DNA from: an uncultured Anaerovibrio sp.
Lineage (GTDB): Bacteria; Bacillota; Negativicutes; Selenomonadales; Selenomonadaceae
Direction of reading: 5' to 3'
DNA length: 40,296 nt
Assembly (NCBI RefSeq): GCF_947302755.1
Contig: NZ_CAMYWM010000007.1
Span: 1 to 40,296, forward strand
Positions within the stretch are counted from its first letter, which is position 1. Each line of letters begins with the position of its first letter. Under the pieces are notes generated by a model. That model saw only the letters and a program-made list of their open reading frames with translations. It searched no databases and was not told where the DNA came from. The position numbers and the translations under genes are program-made. Shown piece by piece: positions 17,660 through 25,600 of this stretch.

Positions 17660-19867
17660 ATGAAATTACGAAAGGTATTGGCAATTTTTTGGATGATATT
17701 GCTGATGCTGACGGCAACATCCTACGCGGAGAATACGGAAAATCCGATTATAGCTGACACACAAAACGGTTATTTACGCATGGATGTTCCTTATGTCAAA
17801 GAGGTTAAGTTCTACGGGCGCAGTTATATTCGATGTGCCTTTTCTACCCACGAAGAGCAGTATTTGCCTTATGGAATACCTGTGGTAAATGAAATTGGTA
17901 AGGACTATGTTTTGTTCGATCCAATTGATGATACGGTAACATATTTCCGTAATCCTATTCACATTGAGAACGTGACAATGTGTAAATACCGCTTTGTAAA
18001 AATTTCCGGTAATACACTTACGGTATACAACACAGTAAAAAGCATGTTCCCGGATCTGTGCAATAAGGTGATTGCGGCCAATCGGTCCTTCGACGCTGCA
18101 TATGGCGATGCTTTTAACCAGGCAGAAAGGGCTGTAGATGAAAAGGATTGGGACAAGGCATACAAGTTTTTAAAGAAGCTCTACGATGACGGCTGCCATG
18201 ATCATGCTATTATTCGTGATCTGGGCAAGGCATGCTGGGAATTGGGGAATTATGATGAAGCCCTGGAGTGGGACACCAAGCGTATTGAAGTTACGCCTAA
18301 TGCAGCAACATATAATAATAGGGCATGGCATAATTACTTATTGGGAAATTATGAACAGGCCCTTGATGATGCCAACTGGGCAGTAATGAAGGATAAGGAA
18401 GATGACAATTATCTTGATACAAGAGGCTCTATTTATTACGCATTGGGCCAATATGATAAGGCCATGGCGGATTTTAATAAGAGCTTGGAAATAAATGACA
18501 AGTCGGCTCATACCTATTATTATCGGTCTTTGTGCAATCAGGCATTGGGCCGGATGAGTGAGGCGGACTCTGACTACGGGAAGGCTGAGAAATACGATCC
18601 TAATATCATAGACGATATTGGTAAATTCCAACATGAACGTTTGAAGCACGCCAACGCCAAGCAGCAGCGTCATCAGGGCAAGATGAATAAGTACAAGGAT
18701 GACTTAAAGAAGCTGAATGATGCTATATACGTTACCAATAATTCTTCCCAGTTCCCTGCCAGAACCGTATGGGAGAATGATGGGGTTATTATATCGGTTA
18801 TTGGTAACATAAAGCAAAACGAAAATGATGATTTTTATAAGGAAGTAGTACCACAGGAGGTACGGACCAAGTATGAGGGCGGCGTATATCAGCAGCAGTA
18901 TGAACAGCTGGGTCCAGAGGTTAACGCAGCTGCTCCTATGCCTGGTACCGGCAACGGTCCGCAGCTGGCTTCTGACGGTGCTATTGCCGCTGCACCAAGC
19001 ACCCTGCCAACTAACAGCTCTGAGGAAATTTATGACTTGAATAGTACTGTCCTGAAATATTACTCAGAGGGACAGCGGTATATCCTTTCCTATGAAGACC
19101 CAATTAAGACCTACAATTACCTGAAGGCTAATTATGGCCCAACTACTGTGGATTTCGTTGACCGTCCACATGGTAGATATCTGTTTAAACAGGATTATGG
19201 TTATATTTGGGGTGACTTCTCCTTCGATTACGATTATGATACCCATGAATATCTCATTTATGATGGTGCCGGCTTAAAGCAGGCAGTTCGTTATGATGAT
19301 GGGAATGAGGCTGTTATAGTAAGGGATTTTGTTAATAGTCAGGAAAGTGGCGTATATGAGTACAGTCAGCCATTGGCTGCTTATGTTCTGTATCCACAGA
19401 ATTACACCATTAAGCCACACATTTTAACCTTGGTACGTAACACTATTTTCAATGGTGACAGTGAAATCGGTGCCCAGTACGAGGTGCAGGATGGCCGTGG
19501 GGTAATATATGAGGTAGCGCTGTATCCTGAAAAGGAAGCAGAAGCCCGTCCAAACCTGCCTGCTATGTGGTATAAGATGACCAATGAAGATAATCCAAGC
19601 GTGTGGACTGCATTTACTTATGATCAGGCCACAAATGTGTTTACCATGTATGCTAATGACGGAACAACAATAATGAATTATGCCAAACGGTGGTTTACTG
19701 ATGCAAATCATATCGAAAACCATTTGACTGATACTCCGTTGAATGGCGCAATGGATGGCGTATATGAGCGTACCAGCTCCGGCGAGTACTACAGTGGTTA
19801 TAGCAGTATTTTCACCTATGTAACTGATGGTTTGTTTAACTTCATGCATTATGTAAAGAAATTCTAA
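17660..19867 (+). CDS. Secreted TPR-repeat protein of unknown function, 735 residues
   Basis: The start ATG 17660 is preferred over 17654 because GGAGGA ends directly before 17654. The N-terminus is a classic signal peptide: MKLRK, hydrophobic VLAIFWMILLMLTA, and a likely cut after TSYA. Residues about 160–330 contain four or five tetratricopeptide repeats (ACWELGNYDEALEWD, AWHNYLLGNYEQALDDAN, IYYALGQYDKAMADFNKSLE, ALGRMSEADSDYGKAEKYDP). Then comes a Lys-rich helical linker, a Pro/Ala/Thr-rich spacer near 430–460, and a C-terminal part rich in Tyr and Asp with beta-like segments (DYGYIWGDFSFDYDYDTHEY). The C-terminal part is not a family I know. It stands alone between its own promoter and terminator. 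Location would be envelope or outside; TPRs suggest protein contacts. Confidence 0.85.
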   Translation: MKLRKVLAIFWMILLMLTATSYAENTENPIIADTQNGYLRMDVPYVKEVKFYGRSYIRCAFSTHEEQYLPYGIPVVNEIGKDYVLFDPIDDTVTYFRNPIHIENVTMCKYRFVKISGNTLTVYNTVKSMFPDLCNKVIAANRSFDAAYGDAFNQAERAVDEKDWDKAYKFLKKLYDDGCHDHAIIRDLGKACWELGNYDEALEWDTKRIEVTPNAATYNNRAWHNYLLGNYEQALDDANWAVMKDKEDDNYLDTRGSIYYALGQYDKAMADFNKSLEINDKSAHTYYYRSLCNQALGRMSEADSDYGKAEKYDPNIIDDIGKFQHERLKHANAKQQRHQGKMNKYKDDLKKLNDAIYVTNNSSQFPARTVWENDGVIISVIGNIKQNENDDFYKEVVPQEVRTKYEGGVYQQQYEQLGPEVNAAAPMPGTGNGPQLASDGAIAAAPSTLPTNSSEEIYDLNSTVLKYYSEGQRYILSYEDPIKTYNYLKANYGPTTVDFVDRPHGRYLFKQDYGYIWGDFSFDYDYDTHEYLIYDGAGLKQAVRYDDGNEAVIVRDFVNSQESGVYEYSQPLAAYVLYPQNYTIKPHILTLVRNTIFNGDSEIGAQYEVQDGRGVIYEVALYPEKEAEARPNLPAMWYKMTNEDNPSVWTAFTYDQATNVFTMYANDGTTIMNYAKRWFTDANHIENHLTDTPLNGAMDGVYERTSSGEYYSGYSSIFTYVTDGLFNFMHYVKKF

Positions 19868-19877
19868 AAAGTATTCC

Positions 19878-19908
19878 GGGGTGTGGCTTTCTGCCACACT
19901 CCTTTTTT
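19878..19908 (+). terminator. Terminator of the secreted TPR gene
   Basis: GGGGTGTGGC and GCCACACTCC pair around TTTCT, followed by six T residues (19903–19908). Confidence 0.85.
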
Positions 19909-19951
19909 GTAAAGGCTGGTCATAGAAGTCTTTTTTGCTTATTGTTATTCA

Positions 19952-19980
19952 TTGATTAATTCATAAGTATTTGTTATAAT
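19952..19980 (+). promoter_or_regulatory. Promoter of mdh
   Basis: TTGATT (19952–19957), 17 bases, perfect TATAAT (19975–19980), about 70 bases before the mdh ATG. Confidence 0.7.
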
Positions 19981-20051
19981 ATTATTAGTTTAAAAGTTCG
20001 GATTGTGACCATACGCAATCTGTGGTAAATAAAAGGAGGAATTTAATTATT

Positions 20052-21005
20052 ATGAAAGTTACAGTTGTAGGTGCAGGTAACGTAGGCGCTACCGCAGCAA
20101 ATGTTATTGCAAGTGCCGGTTATGCCAGTGAAGTAGTACTTCTCGATATTAAAGAGGGCGTTTCCGAAGGTAAGGCTATGGATATGATGCAGACCGCTCA
20201 GATCCTTAACTTCAACACTACTATCACCGGTGTTACCAACGATTACTCTGCTACTGCAGGATCCAAGGTTGTTGTTATTACTTCCGGTATTCCTCGTAAG
20301 CCTGGTATGAGCCGTGAGGACCTTATCGGCACTAACGCCAAGATCGTAGGCAGTGTTATTGAGCAGGCTGTTAAGTATTCCCCAGATGCAATCTTCATTG
20401 TTATCTCCAACCCAATGGATGCAATGACTTATCTTGCATTTAAGAATTCCGGCCTTCCTAAGAACAAGGTTATCGGCATGGGCGGTATGCTGGACAGCTC
20501 CCGCTTCCGTTATTTCCTGTCCTGCGCATTGAAGAAGAAGGGTTATCCTGCAACTCCTACCGACATCGAGGGTATGGTTATCGGTGGTCATAGCGACAAG
20601 ACCATGGTTCCACTGGGATCCATCGCAACTTACAAGGGTATTCCTGTAACTCACTTCCTCAGCGATGCTGAGCTTGAGGATGCTATTGCACAGACCAAGG
20701 TTGGCGGTGCTACCCTGACTGGTCTTCTGGGCACTTCTGCTTGGTATGCTCCAGGTGCTGCTGCTGGTGAGCTGGTTAAGTCCATCATCACTGATGGCAA
20801 GAAGCTCATTCCTTGCTGCGTATACCTGGAGGGTGAGTATGGTGAGGACGATCTCTGCATCGGTGTTCCAGTAATTCTGGGCGAGAACGGTATTGAGAAG
20901 ATTGTTGAGCTGAAGCTTGAGGGCAAGGAGAAGGAGCGCTTCGCTGAGTCCGTACAGGCAGCCCGCAATACTCAGAACAACCTGGGGGATGCACTGAAGA
21001 AGTAA
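20052..21005 (+). CDS. mdh: Malate dehydrogenase
   Basis: NAD-dependent interconversion of malate and oxaloacetate, cytoplasmic. 317 residues of the LDH/MDH family, LDH-like MDH branch. The nucleotide-binding GAGNVGATAA (residues 7–16) and the acidic LDI at 31–33 suit NAD. The substrate loop IPRKPGMSRED carries Arg82 and Arg88; an Arg at the first place is what makes the enzyme prefer malate over lactate. Arg151 (DSSRFR) and catalytic His180 (GGHSD) are present. The frame is open from 20022, but AAAGGAGG at 20032–20039 fixes the start at ATG 20052. It is single, with promoter and terminator. With the fumarase and reductase genes at 35.3–39.6 kb it would form the reductive C4 route to succinate. 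Confidence 0.94.
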   Translation: MKVTVVGAGNVGATAANVIASAGYASEVVLLDIKEGVSEGKAMDMMQTAQILNFNTTITGVTNDYSATAGSKVVVITSGIPRKPGMSREDLIGTNAKIVGSVIEQAVKYSPDAIFIVISNPMDAMTYLAFKNSGLPKNKVIGMGGMLDSSRFRYFLSCALKKKGYPATPTDIEGMVIGGHSDKTMVPLGSIATYKGIPVTHFLSDAELEDAIAQTKVGGATLTGLLGTSAWYAPGAAAGELVKSIITDGKKLIPCCVYLEGEYGEDDLCIGVPVILGENGIEKIVELKLEGKEKERFAESVQAARNTQNNLGDALKK

Positions 21006-21040
21006 TTTACTTCTGAAAAATGTAATTTAGTATGTACATG

Positions 21041-21071
21041 AAAGGTCTGCAGTTATTTGTGGGCCTTTTTT
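21041..21071 (+). terminator. Terminator of mdh
   Basis: AAAGGTCTGCA (21041–21051) pairs imperfectly with TGTGGGCCTTT, followed by a T-run to 21070. Confidence 0.7.
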
Positions 21072-21217
21072 GTACTTTATGAGGGCACCCATGGCAATTT
21101 CCGGGGAATAGGTTAATTTAACGTCAAAATCTATCGATATATTTGTCAAGAAGATATAGTTAATTATTTTTGGGGGTTATGGTTCATGTATTGAGAATGT
21201 AAAGTGAGGTGATCATC

Positions 21218-21481
21218 ATGTTGGAGAAGGTTGAGCGGGTAGCAAGAGTAAAGGGTGTTGACTGTGACGTGAACAGTCCTTTCCTGCGGAAAAACAGCGG
21301 TGATGATCAGTACAATGGTAGATCTCCATTCCATAAGATGCTGAACGAGAAGCTGCGGCAGCAGCAGGAGGAGGCTAAGGTTACAGAAGCCTATGTGCTG
21401 GATTGTCAGCAGGTTACCCAGTCCCTGTTCTATCAGGGGGGCATTGATTTACGTTTTTTTACAGCCGGTAAGGAGGCATAA
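21218..21481 (+). CDS. Small hypothetical protein before tadA
   Basis: 87 residues from ATG 21218 (GTGAGG 8–12 bases upstream); an in-frame GTG at 21209 is part of that ribosome site. I do not recognise the family. The protein is charged and soluble: a basic N-terminus (KVERVARVKGVDCDV), then a Gln/Glu-rich helix (HKMLNEKLRQQQEEAKVTEA) and a short hydrophobic tail. Its stop TAA abuts the tadA ATG with no gap, so translational coupling with tadA is likely. Confidence 0.75.
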   Translation: MLEKVERVARVKGVDCDVNSPFLRKNSGDDQYNGRSPFHKMLNEKLRQQQEEAKVTEAYVLDCQQVTQSLFYQGGIDLRFFTAGKEA

Positions 21482-21994
21482 ATGGTATTAGATGACGAAC
21501 AGTATATGAATATTGCCCTGGCAGAGGCTGAAAAGGCCTATCAGCTCGGGGAAGTTCCTATAGGTGCCGTCCTTGTGGCCAAGGACGGCACTGTTGTTTC
21601 TGTGGGCCATAATCTTCGGGAGACGGCCAAGGATGCCACTGCCCATGCGGAGATAGAGGCTATTCGATCCGCCAATCAAAAATTGGACAGGTGGCGTCTT
21701 TCCGGTACCACCCTTTATGTAACAATTGAACCATGCCCCATGTGTGCCGGGGCAATTGTAAACAGCCGCATTGATCGGGTGGTATACGGTGGGACTGATT
21801 TGAAGGCCGGTGCCGTTCATTCGATTTTCAACGTGTTGACCAACAGCAATCTGAATCATCAGACAGAGGTGCGGGCCGGAGTGCTGGAGGACAGGTGTTG
21901 CAATATCATGAAGGATTTTTTTAAGATGTGCCGGGCACAAAACAAGAAAAGAAAATCCAATAATGGTGACAGTGGTTCAGAATTACAACAATAA
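21482..21994 (+). CDS. tadA: tRNA-specific adenosine deaminase
   Basis: Converts A34 to inosine in the anticodon of tRNA-Arg(ACG). 170 residues. The cytidine-deaminase zinc site is complete: HAE at 55–57 (His ligand and the catalytic Glu) and PCPMC at 84–88 (two Cys ligands). EPCPMCAGAIVNSRIDRVVYG is typical of TadA. The tail beyond about residue 150 is Lys/Ser/Asn-rich and unlike the family core. GGAGG lies in the end of the preceding gene and the ATG follows its stop immediately. Confidence 0.94.
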   Translation: MVLDDEQYMNIALAEAEKAYQLGEVPIGAVLVAKDGTVVSVGHNLRETAKDATAHAEIEAIRSANQKLDRWRLSGTTLYVTIEPCPMCAGAIVNSRIDRVVYGGTDLKAGAVHSIFNVLTNSNLNHQTEVRAGVLEDRCCNIMKDFFKMCRAQNKKRKSNNGDSGSELQQ

Positions 21995-22046
21995 ACTTGT
22001 TTACTGGAAAAATAGTGATAAAATGTAAAGTAATGATGAATATTCA

Positions 22047-22111
22047 TTGACAATGAAGTACATATTGGTTATCATATAAAACATATAAGTATTACCGACT
22101 ATAATGGTCGG
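22047..22111 (+). promoter_or_regulatory. Promoter and leader dyad of the second symporter gene
   Basis: TTGACA (22047–22052), 17 bases, TATCAT (22070–22075). Just after the predicted start lies the dyad CCGAC (22095–22099) / GTCGG (22107–22111), which could be an operator or a small leader hairpin. Confidence 0.6.
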
Positions 22112-22141
22112 AATAAGTGTGTGTGAAAGAAGGGGAAGGAT

Positions 22142-23416
22142 ATGTCGAAGGAAAATGATGTACAGCAGAAGGCCCAGGAAGCCATAAGGCAAACTGATCA
22201 AAAGGGTCAGCTTAAACAGATGGTATTGTGGTTTGCCGCCCTGATTGCAGGTGGTATCCTGGGCTGGCTCAATATACCTGTACTCAATGATTTGTTTAGT
22301 TTTGTGGCTACGGTATTTACCCGGCTGTTCCAGTTTGTGGCAGTGCCCACCATTGCCCTGGCGGTGATTACCACCTTGGCCACCTTGGGTACCAAGAAGG
22401 AGACGGGCCGTATATTTGGTCATGCAGTGGTATATACCATGCTGACCACTATTGCGGCGGCGGCTGTGGGCTTGGCCCTGTATATTTTCATAGCACCGGA
22501 AAATCTGCCGGCAGATGTTATTGGGGCCGGGGTTGCTGAGGTACCGGATAAGTTGGGCAAGCTGTCCTATTATGATCATTTTTTGTCCGTTATTCCGAAT
22601 AATCTGCTTCAGCCCTTTTTGGCCGGGAATGTGCTGTCTATTCTGCTGATTGCCTTTGCTGTGGGTCTTGGTTTGGCCCATATGCCAAAGACCGACAATG
22701 TGCAGGCCCTTCTGAAGGTGATAAATGGTCTTCAGGAGCTGCTCTTTACCCTGATAAGGGGTATCGTATATGTACTGCCAATTGGTATCGTGGCCTTTGC
22801 CGGTCAGCTGGCGGCTCAGATTGAGGCAGGGGTTATTGTGGGTTCCCTGGGCAAGTACGTGGCTGTGGTTATGGGTGGAAATGTGCTGCAGTTCTTCATT
22901 GTTTTGCCAATTTTCCTGATTTTAAGGGGATTAAATCCTGTTACCGTGTTCAAAAAAATGTCTCCGGCCCTGGCCGTAGCCCTGTTTACCAAAAGCTCCG
23001 CGGCTACCCTGCCGGTTACCATGGCTTCAGCTGAGGATAATCTGAAGGTGAACAGGAAGGTTTCCCGATTTGTTCTGCCAATTTGTACCACGATTAATAT
23101 GAATGGCTGTGCGGCCTTTATTTTGGTCACCTCCCTGTTTGTAATGCAGAATGCCGGCTTTGAGCTGTCCATGGGAACCATGATTACGTGGCTATTCGTG
23201 GCTGTCTTTGCGGCGGTGGGCAATGCCGGTGTACCCATGGGCTGTTATTTCCTTACCCTGTCCCTGATGTCTTCCATGGGAGCACCTTTAGGAATCATGG
23301 GGGTTATCCTCCCGATTTATACGATTATTGATATGATAGAAACGGCGGAAAATGTTTGGTCAGATTCCTGCGTTTGTGCCATGACCAATAATGATTTGAA
23401 GGATTCCCTGGATTAA
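22142..23416 (+). CDS. Dicarboxylate/amino acid:cation symporter (DAACS family)
   Basis: 424 residues, multiple membrane helices, same superfamily as SstT at 4979 but only distantly alike. Hallmarks: VALFTKSSAATLPVTM (SSAATLP re-entrant loop), ICTTINMNGCA (NMxG motif), and MGVILPIYTIIDMIETAENV in the last helix. The usual C-terminal DR...N(V/D) motif appears altered, ending ETAENVWSDSCVCAMT. Glutamate, aspartate or C4-dicarboxylate are the usual substrates; I cannot choose among them. The first 25 residues are a charged, Gln-rich cytoplasmic tail. GAAGGGGAAGG precedes the ATG. Own promoter and terminator. Confidence 0.88.
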   Translation: MSKENDVQQKAQEAIRQTDQKGQLKQMVLWFAALIAGGILGWLNIPVLNDLFSFVATVFTRLFQFVAVPTIALAVITTLATLGTKKETGRIFGHAVVYTMLTTIAAAAVGLALYIFIAPENLPADVIGAGVAEVPDKLGKLSYYDHFLSVIPNNLLQPFLAGNVLSILLIAFAVGLGLAHMPKTDNVQALLKVINGLQELLFTLIRGIVYVLPIGIVAFAGQLAAQIEAGVIVGSLGKYVAVVMGGNVLQFFIVLPIFLILRGLNPVTVFKKMSPALAVALFTKSSAATLPVTMASAEDNLKVNRKVSRFVLPICTTINMNGCAAFILVTSLFVMQNAGFELSMGTMITWLFVAVFAAVGNAGVPMGCYFLTLSLMSSMGAPLGIMGVILPIYTIIDMIETAENVWSDSCVCAMTNNDLKDSLD

Positions 23417-23437
23417 AATTAATATTTGCCCTTTACG

Positions 23438-23473
23438 GCTGCCGATTGAAATAGCTCAATTGGCAGCTTTTTG
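23438..23473 (+). terminator. Terminator of the second symporter gene
   Basis: GCTGCCGATTGA (23438–23449) pairs with TCAATTGGCAGC (23456–23467), then five T residues. Confidence 0.85.
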
Positions 23474-23495
23474 TATGCAGAGGTCCGTTGAGCTA

Positions 23496-23537
23496 TTGAC
23501 TTTTATTGGTGCTCCTACCATAATTATCAGGTAGGAG
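23496..23537 (+). promoter_or_regulatory. Promoter with perfect dyad upstream of the P-type-ATPase-like gene
   Basis: TTGACT (23496–23501), 17 bases, CATAAT (23519–23524). A perfect 8-base inverted repeat, CTCCTACC (23512–23519) and GGTAGGAG (23530–23537), straddles the -10 box. The AGGAG of the right arm is also the best ribosome site for the ATG at 23548. This placement suits a repressor operator. Confidence 0.6.
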
Positions 23538-23547
23538 TTGGTAAATT

Positions 23548-24678
23548 ATGTTTGATTATTTCCTGGAAAACAGGCTTGTGCTTTACGGCATGATTGCCGG
23601 TATTTTTATAATAGTCAATCTGCTGGCCTATTTGCTGTTGAAGCTTGTACTGCCATGGCAGGCCATGCGAACCTTAAAAAAATATAAATTACATGTCAAA
23701 AATCGTCATAAGCTGCCCCTGCTCAATCTTACGGGCCAGCTGGTAATGGGCCTGTCCGGGGCTGTTACCAAGGGGGTGCCCTTTGTATATGATATTATTC
23801 CGGCGGGAATTGCTCCCTCCAAGCTGATGACCTTTGCCGCCTCTGCTGAAGCGGGAATTGACCATCCATTGGCCGGGGCCATTGCTGAATGGGCGGAGGA
23901 GAAGCAATTGGAGCCCTGGGCGGCATCGGCCAACAACGCAGTGCCCGGTAAGGGGGTAGAGGCCCTTATAAATCATCAGGAGGTTCGGGTGGGTACTGCC
24001 GGCTTCCTGCAGGAACACGGGGTGAAAATTCCGGCAGAAATCCTTACCAGGGCTGATCAATTGGCCGGTAAGGGGAATGTGGTAGCCTTCGTGAGTATCA
24101 GCGGCTTTTGCCGTGGCTTTATCGTGTTTGGTGACTACCTGCGCCCCACGGTGCCTGGGGCCGTTAAGCTGCTGAATGACTATGGTATATCAACAACCAT
24201 AATCACAAGTGCCGCAGGCAGTACGGCCCGTAACCTTGGGCGGCAGGCGGGAATAAGCAATGTTTATTCTGAGCTGAACGCCATGGAGAAGGCCAAGAAA
24301 ATTACTATTATGAAAACCACCGCTTCCCTGATAGGGGCGGTGGCCACCACATATAATTCCCATGTTCTGGCCCAGTCAGCCGACATCAGCTTTGCCCTCA
24401 GCATCAGTGATGAGGCCATAAAGGAGCAATGTGATGTTTATGTGGATAGTGTGGACTTTGGTAATATAATGAGCGGGGTGGATATTGCCCGCTATACCTA
24501 TAGCAAGCGGAAAACCGGCATTCTGGTTACGGTGCTGTTTAACCTGGTGCTGGGAGCAATTACCAGCTATATTGTGGCCGAGGCGGCCCTGCCGTTTTTT
24601 GCCCCGGTTATGCCTGTCCTGGCCGGGGTGTTGTTCCTCATTGGCTTACTGGCCAATCAGGTCACCTATAATTATTGA
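23548..24678 (+). CDS. P1B-type ATPase-derived membrane protein lacking all catalytic motifs
   Basis: 376 residues with an intact frame. It aligns by eye to the soluble and last membrane parts of heavy-metal P-type ATPases. One helix is at 11–36. GLSGAVTKGVPFVYDI (68–83) stands where DKTGTLTxGxPxV should be, so the phosphorylated Asp is Gly68. The N-domain is kept: DHPLAGAI with His106-Pro107, then GKGVEA and VRVGTAGFL. In the P-domain TGDN is replaced by TSAA (220–223), Lys248 remains (MEKAKKI), and GDGINDAP is replaced by ATTYNSHV (266–273). Two helices near 325–370 match the family's last pair. The transport helices and the CPC site are absent. It cannot be an ordinary pump; a regulatory or scaffold role is a guess. 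Own promoter with a dyad; a TPR gene follows 20 bases later. Confidence 0.8.
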   Translation: MFDYFLENRLVLYGMIAGIFIIVNLLAYLLLKLVLPWQAMRTLKKYKLHVKNRHKLPLLNLTGQLVMGLSGAVTKGVPFVYDIIPAGIAPSKLMTFAASAEAGIDHPLAGAIAEWAEEKQLEPWAASANNAVPGKGVEALINHQEVRVGTAGFLQEHGVKIPAEILTRADQLAGKGNVVAFVSISGFCRGFIVFGDYLRPTVPGAVKLLNDYGISTTIITSAAGSTARNLGRQAGISNVYSELNAMEKAKKITIMKTTASLIGAVATTYNSHVLAQSADISFALSISDEAIKEQCDVYVDSVDFGNIMSGVDIARYTYSKRKTGILVTVLFNLVLGAITSYIVAEAALPFFAPVMPVLAGVLFLIGLLANQVTYNY

Positions 24679-24698
24679 TTATGAAGGAGCTAAAAATT

Positions 24699-25403
24699 AT
24701 GGATAAAGAAGAGTTTTCTTATTTGGTAGATACTGTCCTTGATAACGCTGCCCGTCCCCCTAGGGATTTATTTGCCAACGGGTATGATGACTGGCATTGT
24801 CGGGCCCGCCTGGGGCATTTTCTGGCCATGCCGGAATTTAACAATACGGACAAGGCCAAGGAACTGTTCCTGTCGGTGCTGGAGGTGGAGCCGGATGAGG
24901 AAAACAGCCAGGATGTGGAGGAAAAGGCCTATGCCCTCCAGCATTTAAGTCAGCTGGAAAAAAAGGAAAAGGATTACCGAAATGCACTTGAGCATATTAA
25001 TCGGGCAATCGAGCTGGCCGAGTCCTATGATTATCTCTATAAATATATTCTGCGGGGAGAGCTGTGGGCGGACCGCTGGAATATCATGCATCTCATGAAG
25101 CAGACTGAGGATGCGGAAGCAGAGGTGGATGAACGCATTGAGGTTTTCAAGGATATCCCTATAGAGCATAACAGCTATCTGTATTATGGGTACCGCTTCA
25201 AGGCCCAGCTGGCTGCCGAGCGGGGAGTTCCCCTTGTGGCCAAGGATTATATGCATATGGCTTTGCATAATATGGAGATTAATGAGCAGCACAAAAAAAG
25301 GCTGGATCAGGCCTTTGCCGCTACCCACGATAATATTTCCTGGATTTTGTCGGAAATTGACAAGGCTACCCCTAATCCTGACAATTTGCATTGGGATATC
25401 TAA
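24699..25403 (+). CDS. TPR-like protein of unknown function
   Basis: 234 residues from ATG 24699, with AAGGAG at 24684–24689; an in-frame ATG at 24681 lies upstream of that site. Soluble and acidic. Helical repeats include KAKELFLSVLEVEPD, a LSQLEKKEKDYRNALEHINR pair typical of TPR, and KDYMHMALHNMEINEQHKKR. It starts 20 bases after the P-type-ATPase-like gene and is most likely translated from the same mRNA, so the two may act together; no other clue to function. The last codons overlap the predicted promoter of the small RNA at 25421. Confidence 0.82.
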   Translation: MDKEEFSYLVDTVLDNAARPPRDLFANGYDDWHCRARLGHFLAMPEFNNTDKAKELFLSVLEVEPDEENSQDVEEKAYALQHLSQLEKKEKDYRNALEHINRAIELAESYDYLYKYILRGELWADRWNIMHLMKQTEDAEAEVDERIEVFKDIPIEHNSYLYYGYRFKAQLAAERGVPLVAKDYMHMALHNMEINEQHKKRLDQAFAATHDNISWILSEIDKATPNPDNLHWDI

Positions 25404-25414
25404 TTACATATGAA
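25386..25414 (+). promoter_or_regulatory. Promoter of the candidate small RNA
   Basis: TTGCAT (25386–25391), 17 bases, TATGAA (25409–25414). The expected start, about 25421, coincides with the first base of the outer stem of the RNA below. Confidence 0.5.
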
Positions 25415-25420
25415 AGTGAG

Positions 25421-25520
25421 GGGACTGCTGCACGAAAGCCTATCATCACAACATCTGGTATCCCATGACCTTTGGGAGGCTGGATATTGCTGTGAATCAG
25501 CTTAATGCAGCAGTTCTTTT
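25421..25520 (+). ncRNA. Candidate ~100-nt rod-shaped small RNA between the TPR gene and ispE
   Basis: The 5' end GGACTGCTGCA (25422–25432) pairs with TGCAGCAGTTC (25506–25516), followed by a T-run, so the outer stem doubles as terminator. Inside, CAACATCTGGTATCCCA (25449–25465) pairs with TGGGAGGCTGGATATTG (25473–25489) with three G·U pairs and two mismatches, capped by TGACCTT. An internal loop of about 16 bases lies on each side. The whole is one long rod. It is not SRP RNA (no GGAA apical/AGCA loop) and not 6S by size. It could instead be a large terminator of the operon before it. Confidence 0.55.
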
Positions 25521-25526
25521 TATTTG

Positions 25527-25556
25527 TTGAAGGGAAATATAAAAATGTGTTAGAAT
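25527..25556 (+). promoter_or_regulatory. Promoter of the ispE–gntR–glmU genes
   Basis: TTGAAG (25527–25532), 18 bases, TAGAAT (25551–25556), 45 bases before the ispE GTG. Confidence 0.55.
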
Positions 25557-25600
25557 CAATTGGATAATTCATAATGTATTTTTTTAAGGGAGTGGGAACA

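Noticed and set aside
25421-25520. SRP (4.5S) RNA or T-box leader for ispE
   Set aside because: The SRP apical GGAA and opposite AGCA loop and the T-box consensus are not present; left as an unnamed RNA.
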